Source: Tengunoibacter tsumagoiensis (GTDB taxonomy: Bacteria; Chloroflexota; Ktedonobacteria; Ktedonobacterales; Ktedonobacteraceae). Taken from it: a stretch of DNA of 64,000 nucleotides. The notes beneath the pieces are model-generated. The model searched no databases and was not told the origin of the DNA. It was given only the letters and a program-made list of their open reading frames with translations. Of this stretch, positions 8,744 through 16,517 are shown in pieces. Each line of letters begins with the position of its first letter. The stretch's first letter is position 1. The stretch covers positions 2,851,001 through 2,915,000 of the forward strand of contig NZ_BIFR01000001.1 of NCBI RefSeq assembly GCF_003967535.1. Direction: 5' to 3'. A program made the translations under genes and the position numbers.

Positions 8744-10010
8744 ACAGCACTTCATCCACAAAAGCGATGCGCGCTTTGCGCCTATTGATGCCGCCGCCTT
8801 TGCCTCCAAAAACCTGTATAATCAGGCGATGTATCAGATACGGCAAGCATACATCCATGAGAGGAAATACCTGCCGTATGCTGCGGTCTTTCATCTGGTC
8901 AAGCAGATGGACTGCTACAAAGCCCTTCCGGCCAAGGTGGCCAACTCCCTTCTCATTCTGATTCATAAAAACTGGGTATCCTTTTTCAAAGCCATGGAGA
9001 CGTACCTGGAAGACCCTTCGACGTTTGTGGGGCGTCCACGTATCCCTGGGTACAAAGATAAAGAGCGGGGCCGGATGATCCTGATCTACGATACCCAGGC
9101 GCTGGGGAAACGTCACTTCAAGAAAACGGGCAAGCTCGTGCCTTCAGGATTGCCCATCGAAATTGACACCTGTCTGACGGAATGGTGGCACCTTGATCAG
9201 GTCCGTATTGTCCCTGCGTCTGGTGGGTACATGATTGAAGTCGTCTATGAACAGCCGGAAGAGCAAGCCGCTGTGACCCAGGAGTGGATAGCAGCTCTTG
9301 ATCCAGGAGTAGACATCCTTGCCGCGCTCACCTCGAACAAGCCAGGGTTTCAGCCGCTTCTGGTCAACGGTCGTCCATTGAAAAGCGAAAACCAGGGCTA
9401 CAATAAACACCGCGCCCACCTTCAGGGCCTTCTCCCCAAGAACCAGCATACCTCTCATCAGCTGACGGCCATGACGACGAAGCGAACGCGCCGCGTGAAC
9501 GCCTATCTGCACACGGCAAGCCGTCGAATCATTGATGTTCTGGTCGAAGAGGGAATCAGTACACTGGTGCTGGGGAAAAATCGGCTCTGGAAACAAGAAG
9601 TCATGCTGGGGAGGAAGAACAATCAGCAGTTTGTCCAGATCCCTCATGCTCGTTTTCTTGACCTGCTGACATACAAAGCAAAGCAAGTAGGCATTCAAGT
9701 GGTTATCCAGGAGGAGAGTTATACGAGTAAAGCTTCGTTTCTCGATTGTGATCCCATTCCGGTATATGACCCCAAGCGAACCGAGAACCCCCAGTTTCGT
9801 GGAAAGCGTGAATACCGTGGCCTCTATCGAGCACAGGATGGCAGGCGCATCCAGGCCGATGTCAATGGGTCGTATAACATTTTACGAAAAGCATTCCCCA
9901 ACTCCTTTGGGCAGGGGATAGTGGCACCCGCAGTTGTTGCCAGGACGGTTGAAATTGTCTGTAAGGTAGGGAACGGCTCTACCGTCAACGGAAACCGTCC
10001 AAATGGATGA
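8730..10010 (+). CDS. tnpB: TnpB RNA-guided nuclease, rearranged RuvC site
   Basis: A 426-residue TnpB. The RuvC-I aspartate is in LDPGVDILAALTS, and RuvC-III in QADVNGSYNIL. The canonical RuvC-II glutamate is absent: the expected strand reads LVLGKNRLWKQE. An acidic QEESYTSKASF lies ~60 residues later and may supply it. The zinc-ribbon CxxC pairs are also missing (TSKASFLDCD replaces the usual CSxCG). TnpB proteins use an omegaRNA to cut donor sites and help keep the IS. ATG 8730 follows AGAGGAGG at ideal spacing, inside the tnpA end. Confidence 0.9.
   Translation: MQLVEQHFIHKSDARFAPIDAAAFASKNLYNQAMYQIRQAYIHERKYLPYAAVFHLVKQMDCYKALPAKVANSLLILIHKNWVSFFKAMETYLEDPSTFVGRPRIPGYKDKERGRMILIYDTQALGKRHFKKTGKLVPSGLPIEIDTCLTEWWHLDQVRIVPASGGYMIEVVYEQPEEQAAVTQEWIAALDPGVDILAALTSNKPGFQPLLVNGRPLKSENQGYNKHRAHLQGLLPKNQHTSHQLTAMTTKRTRRVNAYLHTASRRIIDVLVEEGISTLVLGKNRLWKQEVMLGRKNNQQFVQIPHARFLDLLTYKAKQVGIQVVIQEESYTSKASFLDCDPIPVYDPKRTENPQFRGKREYRGLYRAQDGRRIQADVNGSYNILRKAFPNSFGQGIVAPAVVARTVEIVCKVGNGSTVNGNRPNG
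9943..10000 (+). ncRNA. Candidate omegaRNA scaffold overlapping the tnpB 3' end
   Basis: Nested inverted repeats: outer GGACGGTT (9943-9950) with AACCGTCC (9993-10000) and inner GGTAG (9965-9969) with CTACC (9979-9983). omegaRNAs of IS605/IS607 elements are known to overlap the tnpB 3' end and run into the right end. Assignment from position and structure only. Confidence 0.5.
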
Positions 10011-10198
10011 GTTGAGAGCATTTGCTATCACTTTCCAATACTGTATCGCAATATGCTTTATATTTTCGCCAGGAGCGTGTAAGAACCGAGAATGAGGATA
10101 AAACTTGCCTATTTAGAAAATACTTGATACACTTGCTCATGCAGGCTGAAAACCTTGACAAGGGAGAATGTTTTCTCTTGAACAGATAGGAGCAACCG

Positions 10199-11179
10199 AT
10201 GACTCTTCAATTCCCTGAGGGGTTTTTTGTGCGGTCCGCAACCCTCGATGACGTCAGGAGCGTCACAGATTTTATGAGATTCTGCCAACAATCTGAATAT
10301 GGCTTTGCGCTTGTGAGTGAGGCAGATACGCTCACCCTCTGGACGTCTCCCGAAGTTGATTTGACCCATGATACCTGGCTGGTCTTTTCTCTTCACGATC
10401 AGATCGTTGCCTACCTTCATCTTGGACATAAAAACCCTTTGCGTCTGTCAGTTGTTTTGAAGGTCCATCCTGATTCTGCTCATCTAGGATTGCAAGCATC
10501 GCTGTTGAAGTGTGTTGAGGAGCGTGCCCGTCAGTTCATTCCCCAGGTACGTGCAGATGCCCGTATTTCGCTCAGCATTTCGTGTAGTGACCCAACGACT
10601 ATCTATAGGCAAGCCATTGAGCGGGCAGGTTTTATCTATGTGCGGAGCAACTTGCGTATGGAGATTGAAATGAATGAACCACCACCTCCAGTAATTTGGC
10701 CAGAGGGAATAACGCTGCGTCCTTTTACCTTGGAGATGGCACGTGCAGTTCATGCCGCAGACGACGAGGGCTTTCAAGACCACTGGGGCTACATGCCCGT
10801 CCCGTTTGAGACATTTCAACACGAGTATATTACAGCCTCTAAGTTTGATCCAACCCTCTGGTTTCTTGCCTTTGAAGATGAGAAGATTGTGGGCTGTGCC
10901 CTCTGCGAGTGTCGAGAAGACAGAGCCTGGGTCAACAGTCTGAGCGTTGTGCGACCCTGGCGGCAGAGGGGGCTTGGCCTTGCCCTGTTGCATACAGCCT
11001 TTGGTGAACTCTATCATCGTGGGGAACGAAAGGTGGCTTTAGAGGTTGATGCACAGAGCTTAACAGGAGCAACGCGCCTCTATGAGCGTGCAGGTATGCA
11101 CAAAGTGCGTCAGTTCGATCGATATGAGAAAGAGTTGCGGGCCGGTCGTGAACTAAGCACACAAGAGTTGGAGGTGTAA
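10199..11179 (+). CDS. Tandem GNAT acetyltransferase (two GNAT domains)
   Basis: A 326-residue protein with two GNAT folds, in the style of mycothiol synthase and related enzymes. The N-terminal half (~1-150) is the degenerate domain. The C-terminal half (~165-320) has VNSLSVVRPWRQRGLGLAL, the acetyl-CoA loop R/QxxGxG/A, then LEVDAQSLTGATRLYERAGM. Such pairs usually have one active domain. The ATG follows AGGAG with 8-nt spacing. It lies 190 bp right of the IS607 element and ends in a strong terminator. Substrate unknown; an antibiotic, thiol or amine are possible. Confidence 0.85.
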   Translation: MTLQFPEGFFVRSATLDDVRSVTDFMRFCQQSEYGFALVSEADTLTLWTSPEVDLTHDTWLVFSLHDQIVAYLHLGHKNPLRLSVVLKVHPDSAHLGLQASLLKCVEERARQFIPQVRADARISLSISCSDPTTIYRQAIERAGFIYVRSNLRMEIEMNEPPPPVIWPEGITLRPFTLEMARAVHAADDEGFQDHWGYMPVPFETFQHEYITASKFDPTLWFLAFEDEKIVGCALCECREDRAWVNSLSVVRPWRQRGLGLALLHTAFGELYHRGERKVALEVDAQSLTGATRLYERAGMHKVRQFDRYEKELRAGRELSTQELEV

Positions 11180-11301
11180 AAGAGAGCATCTCTGGTTGTG
11201 CCTGTATCAGTTTTATTGCCTGTAGGAACAGAGCAGCTCAGATTCTGGTAATGGTTATAGCCTTGAAAAAGCAAACGTTTCTCTGCTGTTTCTAGAATGA
11301 T

Positions 11302-11345
11302 GGGCATGCTACCTTATCGAAAGATAATAAGCATGCCCTTTGTCG
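11302..11345 (+). terminator. GGGCATGCT hairpin terminator with GAAA tetraloop
   Basis: Outer stem GGGCATGCT (11302-11310) with AGCATGCCC (11330-11338), inner stem TTATC/GATAA closing a GAAA loop, followed by TTTGTCGTATTTTT. It serves the plus-strand tandem GNAT gene. The right half is part of a 456-bp repeat also present at 29853. Confidence 0.8.
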
Positions 11346-11772
11346 TATTTTTGTTGAAAGGGCAACGTCACTGAAGAGGTCTCTTTTTTCTCCGACGGCA
11401 CATCTGATCTGCAAAACTTGCTCCTTTTTCAGCAAGGAGCCGCACCTTTAGCGATTTTCCTGGGGCAACTGGTAGGTTGCGATCACGACGCCCGCGTTCG
11501 TCGTTCTGGTGCCGACAAGCTGGAATGTGGTTGTTGCCCCACCTTCCGGGAAGAGGCGGCGTCCCGATCCCAGCACCAGTGGGTGGATGAGCAGCACGTA
11601 CGTATCGACAAGGTTTGCCTGCATGAGTGACTGGACCAACGCTCCACTGCCCATGATGACCAGATCCGTGCCTACCTCTTGCTTGAGCCTGGCCACCGTC
11701 TCTGCGGCGTCGCCCTTTAGCAATGTGGAGTTCATCCATGGGAGCGGCGAGACGAGTGTGGTTGATGCGACG
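11317..11772. repeat. 456-bp duplicated segment, copy A
   Basis: Nearly identical (only scattered single-base differences and one T insertion) to 29853-30309, same orientation. It runs from the loop of the terminator hairpin to the middle of the DHFR-like gene. This copy belongs to the intact gene. Confidence 0.9.
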
Positions 11773-12032
11773 TACTTCGGCATATTGTCGAGCATTGCCG
11801 AGAAGGGGCTCTCCTTCTGTTTGGGCCAGACGGCGTAGAAGTCCTCATAGGTTCGCCGGCCCAGTAGCAGGGCGCCGATGGCGGGCATGCTTTCCCCAGC
11901 CTGCGCCATCGCGGCATAGGGGGTTGCCCAGCCACCATACTCAAAGCCGCCCCGGCGATCCTCATCTGGTCGTCCTGGGGCCTGCATGACTCCATCGAGG
12001 CTCAGATTTGTGAAGACAATAAGCTTGCGCAT
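11448..12032 (-). CDS. DHFR-like (RibD C-terminal) reductase family protein
   Basis: A 194-residue protein of the dihydrofolate reductase/RibD_C superfamily that binds NADPH. It starts MRKLIVFTNLSLDGVMQAPG, then has ALLLGRRTYEDFYAVWP, KYVASTTLVSPLPWMNS, DLVIMGSGALVQSLMQ and HPLVLGSGRRLFPEG. These are the usual blocks of the YyaP/YwjB-like members whose substrate is unknown. The start follows AAGGAGGAAATATTC. It lies 97 bp downstream of the AraC regulator on the same strand and may be its target. The 3' half is duplicated at 29985-30309. Confidence 0.88.
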   Translation of the reverse strand: MRKLIVFTNLSLDGVMQAPGRPDEDRRGGFEYGGWATPYAAMAQAGESMPAIGALLLGRRTYEDFYAVWPKQKESPFSAMLDNMPKYVASTTLVSPLPWMNSTLLKGDAAETVARLKQEVGTDLVIMGSGALVQSLMQANLVDTYVLLIHPLVLGSGRRLFPEGGATTTFQLVGTRTTNAGVVIATYQLPQENR

Positions 12033-12129
12033 GAATATTTCCTCCTTCAGTCGGGAAACGATGGGGTTTCTCTCATGGGTTGGAGTATATCCTGCTCATT
12101 CCTCGATGACTTGTAAAAAACCGGCATGT

Positions 12130-12963
12130 TCAAACAAAAGCATAGCCTGTTTGCTCATGATAGAAGTCATCGACCTGCCCGGCAAGGCGTGTGGGCGTCA
12201 GGCCAGAAAAGGCTTTGATGTCGCGAATCAAATGAGACTGATCAGTGAAGTTCAGAGCGGCGGCCACATCGGTCAGTCGGGCAAAGCGCCTGGTTTTGAT
12301 GAGGTGGATCGCTGCATTAAAGCGCTTGACCCGAAGATACGCCTGGGGGGTCAGGCCCACCGCCTGGGTGAAGCGCCTTTCAAACTGGCGTTCAGAGAGA
12401 TGGAACGTGTTCAGCAAGTCCCTGACATGCAGAGAACCCATATGCGCGTGAATCAAATGGAGGCTTTCTTCTATGAGCATATCTCGTGGTTTCTCTTGCT
12501 TGAGCCGAGATAGCAGGAAGGTGGTGAGAAGCGTCATCTGTTCTTGCCTGCTCCGGGCTTCCATCAGTTGACTGGTCAAATCAAGAGCCCCGCACTCCTG
12601 TGGACCCATCCAGCCGGGAGCAAGGTGCGAGGCGTTAATCCCAAAAAGGGTTTTGAGGGCGCAGGGCTTGAAAATCACCTGCACTGTGGTAAAAGCTGTC
12701 TGCTTGTAGGTCATGACGCTGGGCTCAATGACGGGTCCAGAGAGAAAGAGAGGCGGTGGGCAAAAGCTGCGTCCCGAATGGGTGACGATGTGTTCAAGAG
12801 CAGCGTGCCCGTTGTGATGATGAAAGACCATTCCTGGCGCACCTGTGGGAGAGACCTGAATGGTCACGGCTTCCTTGCCACGATGCTCAGCGATCCTGAC
12901 GCACTCTACCTCGTTTTTGAGGATGGCTGGAGGCGGGAGAACAGTAAAGTGGATCGAGTGCAT
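12130..12963 (-). CDS. AraC-family transcriptional regulator
   Basis: A 277-residue regulator. Residues ~1-160 form a variable ligand-sensing domain (FHHHNGHAALEHIVTHSG, FKPCALKTLFGI). Residues ~170-270 hold the double HTH: LNTFHLSERQFERRFTQAVG as the first recognition segment and VAAALNFTDQSHLIRDIKAF as the second, then GLTPTRL. The start follows GAAGGAAGGTAG. It precedes the DHFR-like gene on the same strand, which is its likely partner or target. Looks intact. Confidence 0.9.
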   Translation of the reverse strand: MHSIHFTVLPPPAILKNEVECVRIAEHRGKEAVTIQVSPTGAPGMVFHHHNGHAALEHIVTHSGRSFCPPPLFLSGPVIEPSVMTYKQTAFTTVQVIFKPCALKTLFGINASHLAPGWMGPQECGALDLTSQLMEARSRQEQMTLLTTFLLSRLKQEKPRDMLIEESLHLIHAHMGSLHVRDLLNTFHLSERQFERRFTQAVGLTPQAYLRVKRFNAAIHLIKTRRFARLTDVAAALNFTDQSHLIRDIKAFSGLTPTRLAGQVDDFYHEQTGYAFV

Positions 12964-13241
12964 CTACCTTCCTTCATTTCATGAAACGACGTGTTATCCG
13001 ATGGCTCTTTCTCTACTCTTCTTTTACTGGCCTGTAAAGCTGGTAACGGCAAGAGAGGGGGGCAATCTTACGAGTATCTGAACCCAAGAAGGAAAAGATC
13101 TTCGATATCGCCCCTTCTCTGTTAAGGAGCGAATCACAGTGGAGGAAGATCATCCTGTGCTAAATGCAAAGGAGAGGCATTTTAAGCACCTTTGCTCAAT
13201 AAATAACCTCCTTTAAATGCAGGAGACCACGATTGGGGCCA

Positions 13242-13472
13242 TTAATTGCGTTTAACCAGGCGAAGTATTTCATCGACCACTTCTTGAATTGGTGCAGTAG
13301 CATCTATCCTTATCCCTCTTGCAGGTACGTCTTCTTGTGTGGCATGCAGCTTGAAGATGAGTTCGCGTTCGGCCTGACTCGCACCCCAGTCGTTATTCGA
13401 ACGGGTGGCGAGCCGTCGTTCGAGTGTGTCTCTATCAACATTCAATACGAACACTCTCAGGAGATCATGCCC
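13242..13472 (-). pseudogene. C-terminal remnant of a P-loop nucleotide kinase
   Basis: About 76 codons: FVLNVDRDTLERRLATR, SQAERELIFKLHATQEDVP, IRIDATAPIQEVVDEIL. This is the C-terminal half of a small ATP-binding kinase; the Walker A half is absent. The frame continues left of the GTG at 13454 as GHDLLR, which overlaps the end of the nucleotidyltransferase in another frame. So the fragment has been joined to that gene rather than having its own start. A matching N-terminal Walker A shard occurs alone at 21207. Confidence 0.7.
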
Positions 13473-14131
13473 TGTGTGATCATTCTCACCCGTTCATCCA
13501 ATCCCCGTCGTCTATTTACCTCCAATTGGATGTCAAGAGGAGGAACCAGGATATCATATCCCTGCCAGTTGATGGTTTCCAAGCGACTAGCAGCTGTAGG
13601 TCCATATTCGGTTATCCCATGCTCATCAACGTCTTCACGGACTCCTCCAATCCATTCGATTCGCGTATGGAAGAAGGCTCTCCCAAACCAGTTACTGATC
13701 CAACCGTGCGAGTCTTCGACCGGCTGAATGAGCGTATCGAACAAAAGGTTTCCCAGAGCATGAGCGCCTCCATCATCAGTAATCAGATCCAGATCGCGCG
13801 GAGCCACGTCGAGTCCTCGCACAGCTAATGCGGCACTTCCTGCGAGATACCATTGAATATCCTGTTGCTCAACTTTCTGTATAAATGCCAGAAGTGCTTG
13901 TTCCCAAGGAACAGGATGGATGCGAGCTGTTTGCAAGATGAGTTCTTCGAGCACCTGCGTGAAATGTTGGTAGAAGATATCCAGATGGGGAGTATTGGCC
14001 GGGAATGTCTTGGCGAAGCCATCTTCATGAGGCATAAAGAAGAGTTCTTGCACAGCGTCGTTGTAGATTGGGTCCAGGTCAGAGATGATGAAAGAAGTTT
14101 GCATGCCTTGTGTCTTACACAATGTTTTCAT
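13457..14131 (-). CDS. Nucleotidyltransferase family protein
   Basis: A ~224-residue protein with a nucleotidyltransferase core: WYLAGSAALAVRG then PRDLDLITDDGG give the GS motif and the DxD metal ligands near residues 110-125. The fold is shared by aminoglycoside nucleotidyltransferases and by uncharacterised NTases. Start chosen at ATG 14131 because AGAGGAG lies 11 nt upstream; an upstream in-frame ATG (14194) lacks a site. The natural C-terminus may have been replaced, because its stop lies exactly where a kinase fragment begins in another frame. Confidence 0.72.
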   Translation of the reverse strand: MKTLCKTQGMQTSFIISDLDPIYNDAVQELFFMPHEDGFAKTFPANTPHLDIFYQHFTQVLEELILQTARIHPVPWEQALLAFIQKVEQQDIQWYLAGSAALAVRGLDVAPRDLDLITDDGGAHALGNLLFDTLIQPVEDSHGWISNWFGRAFFHTRIEWIGGVREDVDEHGITEYGPTAASRLETINWQGYDILVPPLDIQLEVNRRRGLDERVRMITQGMIS

Positions 14132-14401
14132 GATGTTACCATTCTCCTCTTTTCCTTTGGCCAGGAGTTGTTTCAATACTCTTTCCCTTGTCAAGATATA
14201 TTATTCTATTCTTGACACCTTCTGCCATAGTTGTGAATTTTATTTTAAAAAAAGAGATTCATTCAAAAAAGACGGCGTATATCTGATCAAAAATCTCTTT
14301 TTCTCACCATTTCAGCAAACGAGCAGCATCGTTTGCGCGAAAGAGCCTGATTTTCGCTTTTTCAGTCTCTGAGTTTTGCTCAATCACTTCGTTAGAGATT
14401 A

Positions 14402-15115
14402 TCATTCGACGGCTGGCACGCAAATTGCCTGGAAGCGGCGTTGGAGGGAGGCATTCTTCTCAATATACTGGCGATATTGTTCGAGTGTACAGGCCCCGAT
14501 TAACTGGATCTGGCCGCGTGCCAGGACCGGTTTCAAAAGAGTACTCGCATCAATTGGATAGGTGTCCGGTTCGCCGCCGACGAGGCGGTGAAGATGATCG
14601 ACGTAGAGCATGAAAGAGCCTGATGCCTGATGCATCGTGATGAACATCGTCTGAAGCCGCTCAAGGGCCATCGTTGGTGCAATCCACTCTTCCAGGGGAG
14701 GCCAGAGAAATAACGCGTCCAATAATGTTCTTTCTTCATCAGAGTCCGGTTTTGAACGGGCGAGCTTTTCTCTCAGAGGGGCATATACCTGTTCTATCCG
14801 TTCTTGTCGGATCGCTGTATCATCAGATAGATCTGTGAAGAGTGCCTCGTAATTCAACCCGATTACCTGCTGAGAACAGAAAGGCAAAGGCGCGTCTCCC
14901 TTTACCATGCGACGAATGACTTCTGCTACGATTGCCCAACGCCCCGTTTCATCGGAAGTCAGGAGCACTGGGGAATTTTTCGTTCTTCGCTGGAGAACCT
15001 CAAAGACATGGTGTATCACGGCCCCGTGGCTAGTAAGAGGAGCTGATGCTTCGACTTTCACAAGTTGGGTCAAATTGTATCCGTAGCGTTCTAAGGGAGT
15101 AGAGCCGTTGAGCAT
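14402..15115 (-). CDS. Degenerate, truncated ClpB-like AAA domain protein
   Basis: A 237-residue protein aligned by eye to the first AAA+ module of ClpB/ClpC: LERYGYNLTQLV, VLQRRTKNSPVLL, QVIGLNYEALF, YVDHLHRLVGG, LLKPVLARGQIQLIGACTLE and ASLQRRFQAI. The Walker A GxxGxGKT is replaced by SDETGRWA, and the Walker B glutamate by histidine (VDHLH). It ends just after the arginine-finger region, so NBD2 and the middle domain are lacking. ATP hydrolysis is unlikely. It may be a decayed gene or an adapted pseudo-ATPase. ATG 15115 follows AAGGAT. Confidence 0.7.
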   Translation of the reverse strand: MLNGSTPLERYGYNLTQLVKVEASAPLTSHGAVIHHVFEVLQRRTKNSPVLLTSDETGRWAIVAEVIRRMVKGDAPLPFCSQQVIGLNYEALFTDLSDDTAIRQERIEQVYAPLREKLARSKPDSDEERTLLDALFLWPPLEEWIAPTMALERLQTMFITMHQASGSFMLYVDHLHRLVGGEPDTYPIDASTLLKPVLARGQIQLIGACTLEQYRQYIEKNASLQRRFQAICVPAVE

Positions 15116-15261
15116 GCTTTTATCCTTAAAAAAAGTGCTTTTCGTGGTGCAATTATTGCATCCGTTCGAATTGGCTGTCAAGCTGCTCCAGATCTTGATT
15201 TTTAGTAGGGACTATATATGCCTTCTAAACGTTAATAATAAGAAAGAAAGATTCTATTAGC

Positions 15262-15492
15262 ATGAGTGGGACGGACGTGTACTTAACTCCTTTATACTTT
15301 ATTGCCAGGGCGTTCTGGTCATTTGATCAGTATAGAGCTGATGAAGCGTGCGAGGATTTTGCCAGTCGTTGGAGCGGGTTGGATATCAGCGCTTTTGAAG
15401 AGGTAGCTCAGGAAGGAGAGCGTACCAATCGACTGGTTGTATTCCTGGCACTTGATGAGCTGAAGAGTACTGAGACGAGTGAATTGCTTTGA
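15262..15492 (+). CDS. Small hypothetical protein, possibly an N-terminal fragment
   Basis: A 76-residue frame beginning MSGTDVYLTPLYFIARAFW, with acidic helical character and no motif I recognise. The ribosome site is weak. It lies divergent to the ClpB-like gene and 80 bp before the methyltransferase. It may be the start of a longer helical-repeat protein that has been truncated. Confidence 0.4.
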   Translation: MSGTDVYLTPLYFIARAFWSFDQYRADEACEDFASRWSGLDISAFEEVAQEGERTNRLVVFLALDELKSTETSELL

Positions 15493-15571
15493 AGGTATAG
15501 TCGACGATGTAACAAATAGTAAGATTCTTGCAAAATAAAGATTGTTCCTTTGAATGAAAGGTGAAAAAAAG

Positions 15572-16174
15572 ATGAGAGAAACGTGGGATCAGTTTTATGA
15601 ACTTACCAGGGAGAGGCCCCCCTCTGAAGGGATCATCAGGGCCGTCTCACTCCTTGGACAGACAGGTGATGCTTTAGATTTAGGATGTGGAGCAGGTCGT
15701 GATACACGATATCTGCTTTCCCAGGGATTTGAGGTCACGGCCGTTGATCGCGAGACAACTGCTCTTGCTGAACTGTCTTCGTTCTCCAATGAACATCTCC
15801 ATCTCGTGCAATCAGCATTTGAAGATTTCACGTTCGCAACGTATAATCTGATCAATGCCCATTTTGCTCTCCCTTTTATGGCAAGAGAGCAGTTCTCCGC
15901 AGTTTTTACCAGACTCAAGGCGTCACTGAAGCCTGGTGGCATCTTTGTTGGCCAGTTCTTTGGCATTCATGATGAGTGGAATACTCATGAGAATAATTTT
16001 ACCTTTTTCACTCGTGAGCAGGCCCTTTCTGAGCTAGATGGCTTGCAGATTATCGAATTTGAAGAGATTGATGCCGATGGAAGAATAGCTAGCGGGACTC
16101 CAAAGCATTGGCATGTCTACCACATCATAGCCGCTAAAGAGAGGCGCCTCATTGATTCGAAATCGACAAATTGA
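15572..16174 (+). CDS. Class I SAM-dependent methyltransferase
   Basis: A 200-residue methyltransferase. Motif I is ALDLGCGAGRDTRYLLSQGF (residues ~35-55), motif II EVTAVDRETTA, then ALPFMAREQF and LKPGGIFVGQFFGIHDEW (motif III/IV region). The small size and TehB-like order suggest a detoxifying or small-molecule methyltransferase. ATG 15572 was chosen as GAAAGGTG lies ~10 nt upstream. Intact. Confidence 0.85.
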   Translation: MRETWDQFYELTRERPPSEGIIRAVSLLGQTGDALDLGCGAGRDTRYLLSQGFEVTAVDRETTALAELSSFSNEHLHLVQSAFEDFTFATYNLINAHFALPFMAREQFSAVFTRLKASLKPGGIFVGQFFGIHDEWNTHENNFTFFTREQALSELDGLQIIEFEEIDADGRIASGTPKHWHVYHIIAAKERRLIDSKSTN

Positions 16175-16517
16175 ACTGCTTCTCGCAATACTCACGTTCA
16201 AACCCTCTCCTCTGTTGTGGCAATTTCGAAGCAACTTGATTCATCAGGAACAGGGGGTGATCCACACAACGATTCTGAAAAATGTGGAAGCCGATGCTTC
16301 CTGCAAAAAGCATTGGACAGTCAGCTTGAAAATGCTGAAACACTGAAAGCAACGATTTCTGACGCAATGAATGAGTGTGCAGTTATCTCCAGATGATCCG
16401 AATCACTGATCTGTAACAGAGAAGAAAGGAATATGATTGACAAATATTTAATGATCTGGCAAAATGTTATTTGATAGTGATGAGACTTATGAGCTGCTGA
16501 TAAAAGATATAGGGTAG
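16175..16517. other. Gene-less stretch upstream of the LuxR giant
   Basis: About 340 bp with no supported gene. A GGAAGC/GCTTCC hairpin with a CGAT loop lies at 16287-16302. The final 100 bp is AT-rich and probably carries the promoter of the MalT-like regulator. Confidence 0.4.

Larger units (their letters stand above)
8118..10030 (+). mobile_element. IS607-type insertion sequence (serine recombinase + TnpB)
   Basis: Two overlapping plus-strand genes, a small serine recombinase with a MerR-like HTH and a TnpB, define an IS607-family element. The genes overlap by 14 bp. Both frames look intact, so the element may be active. The boundaries given are approximate: the left limit is the promoter and the right limit the end of the structured RNA region after tnpB. 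Confidence 0.85.
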
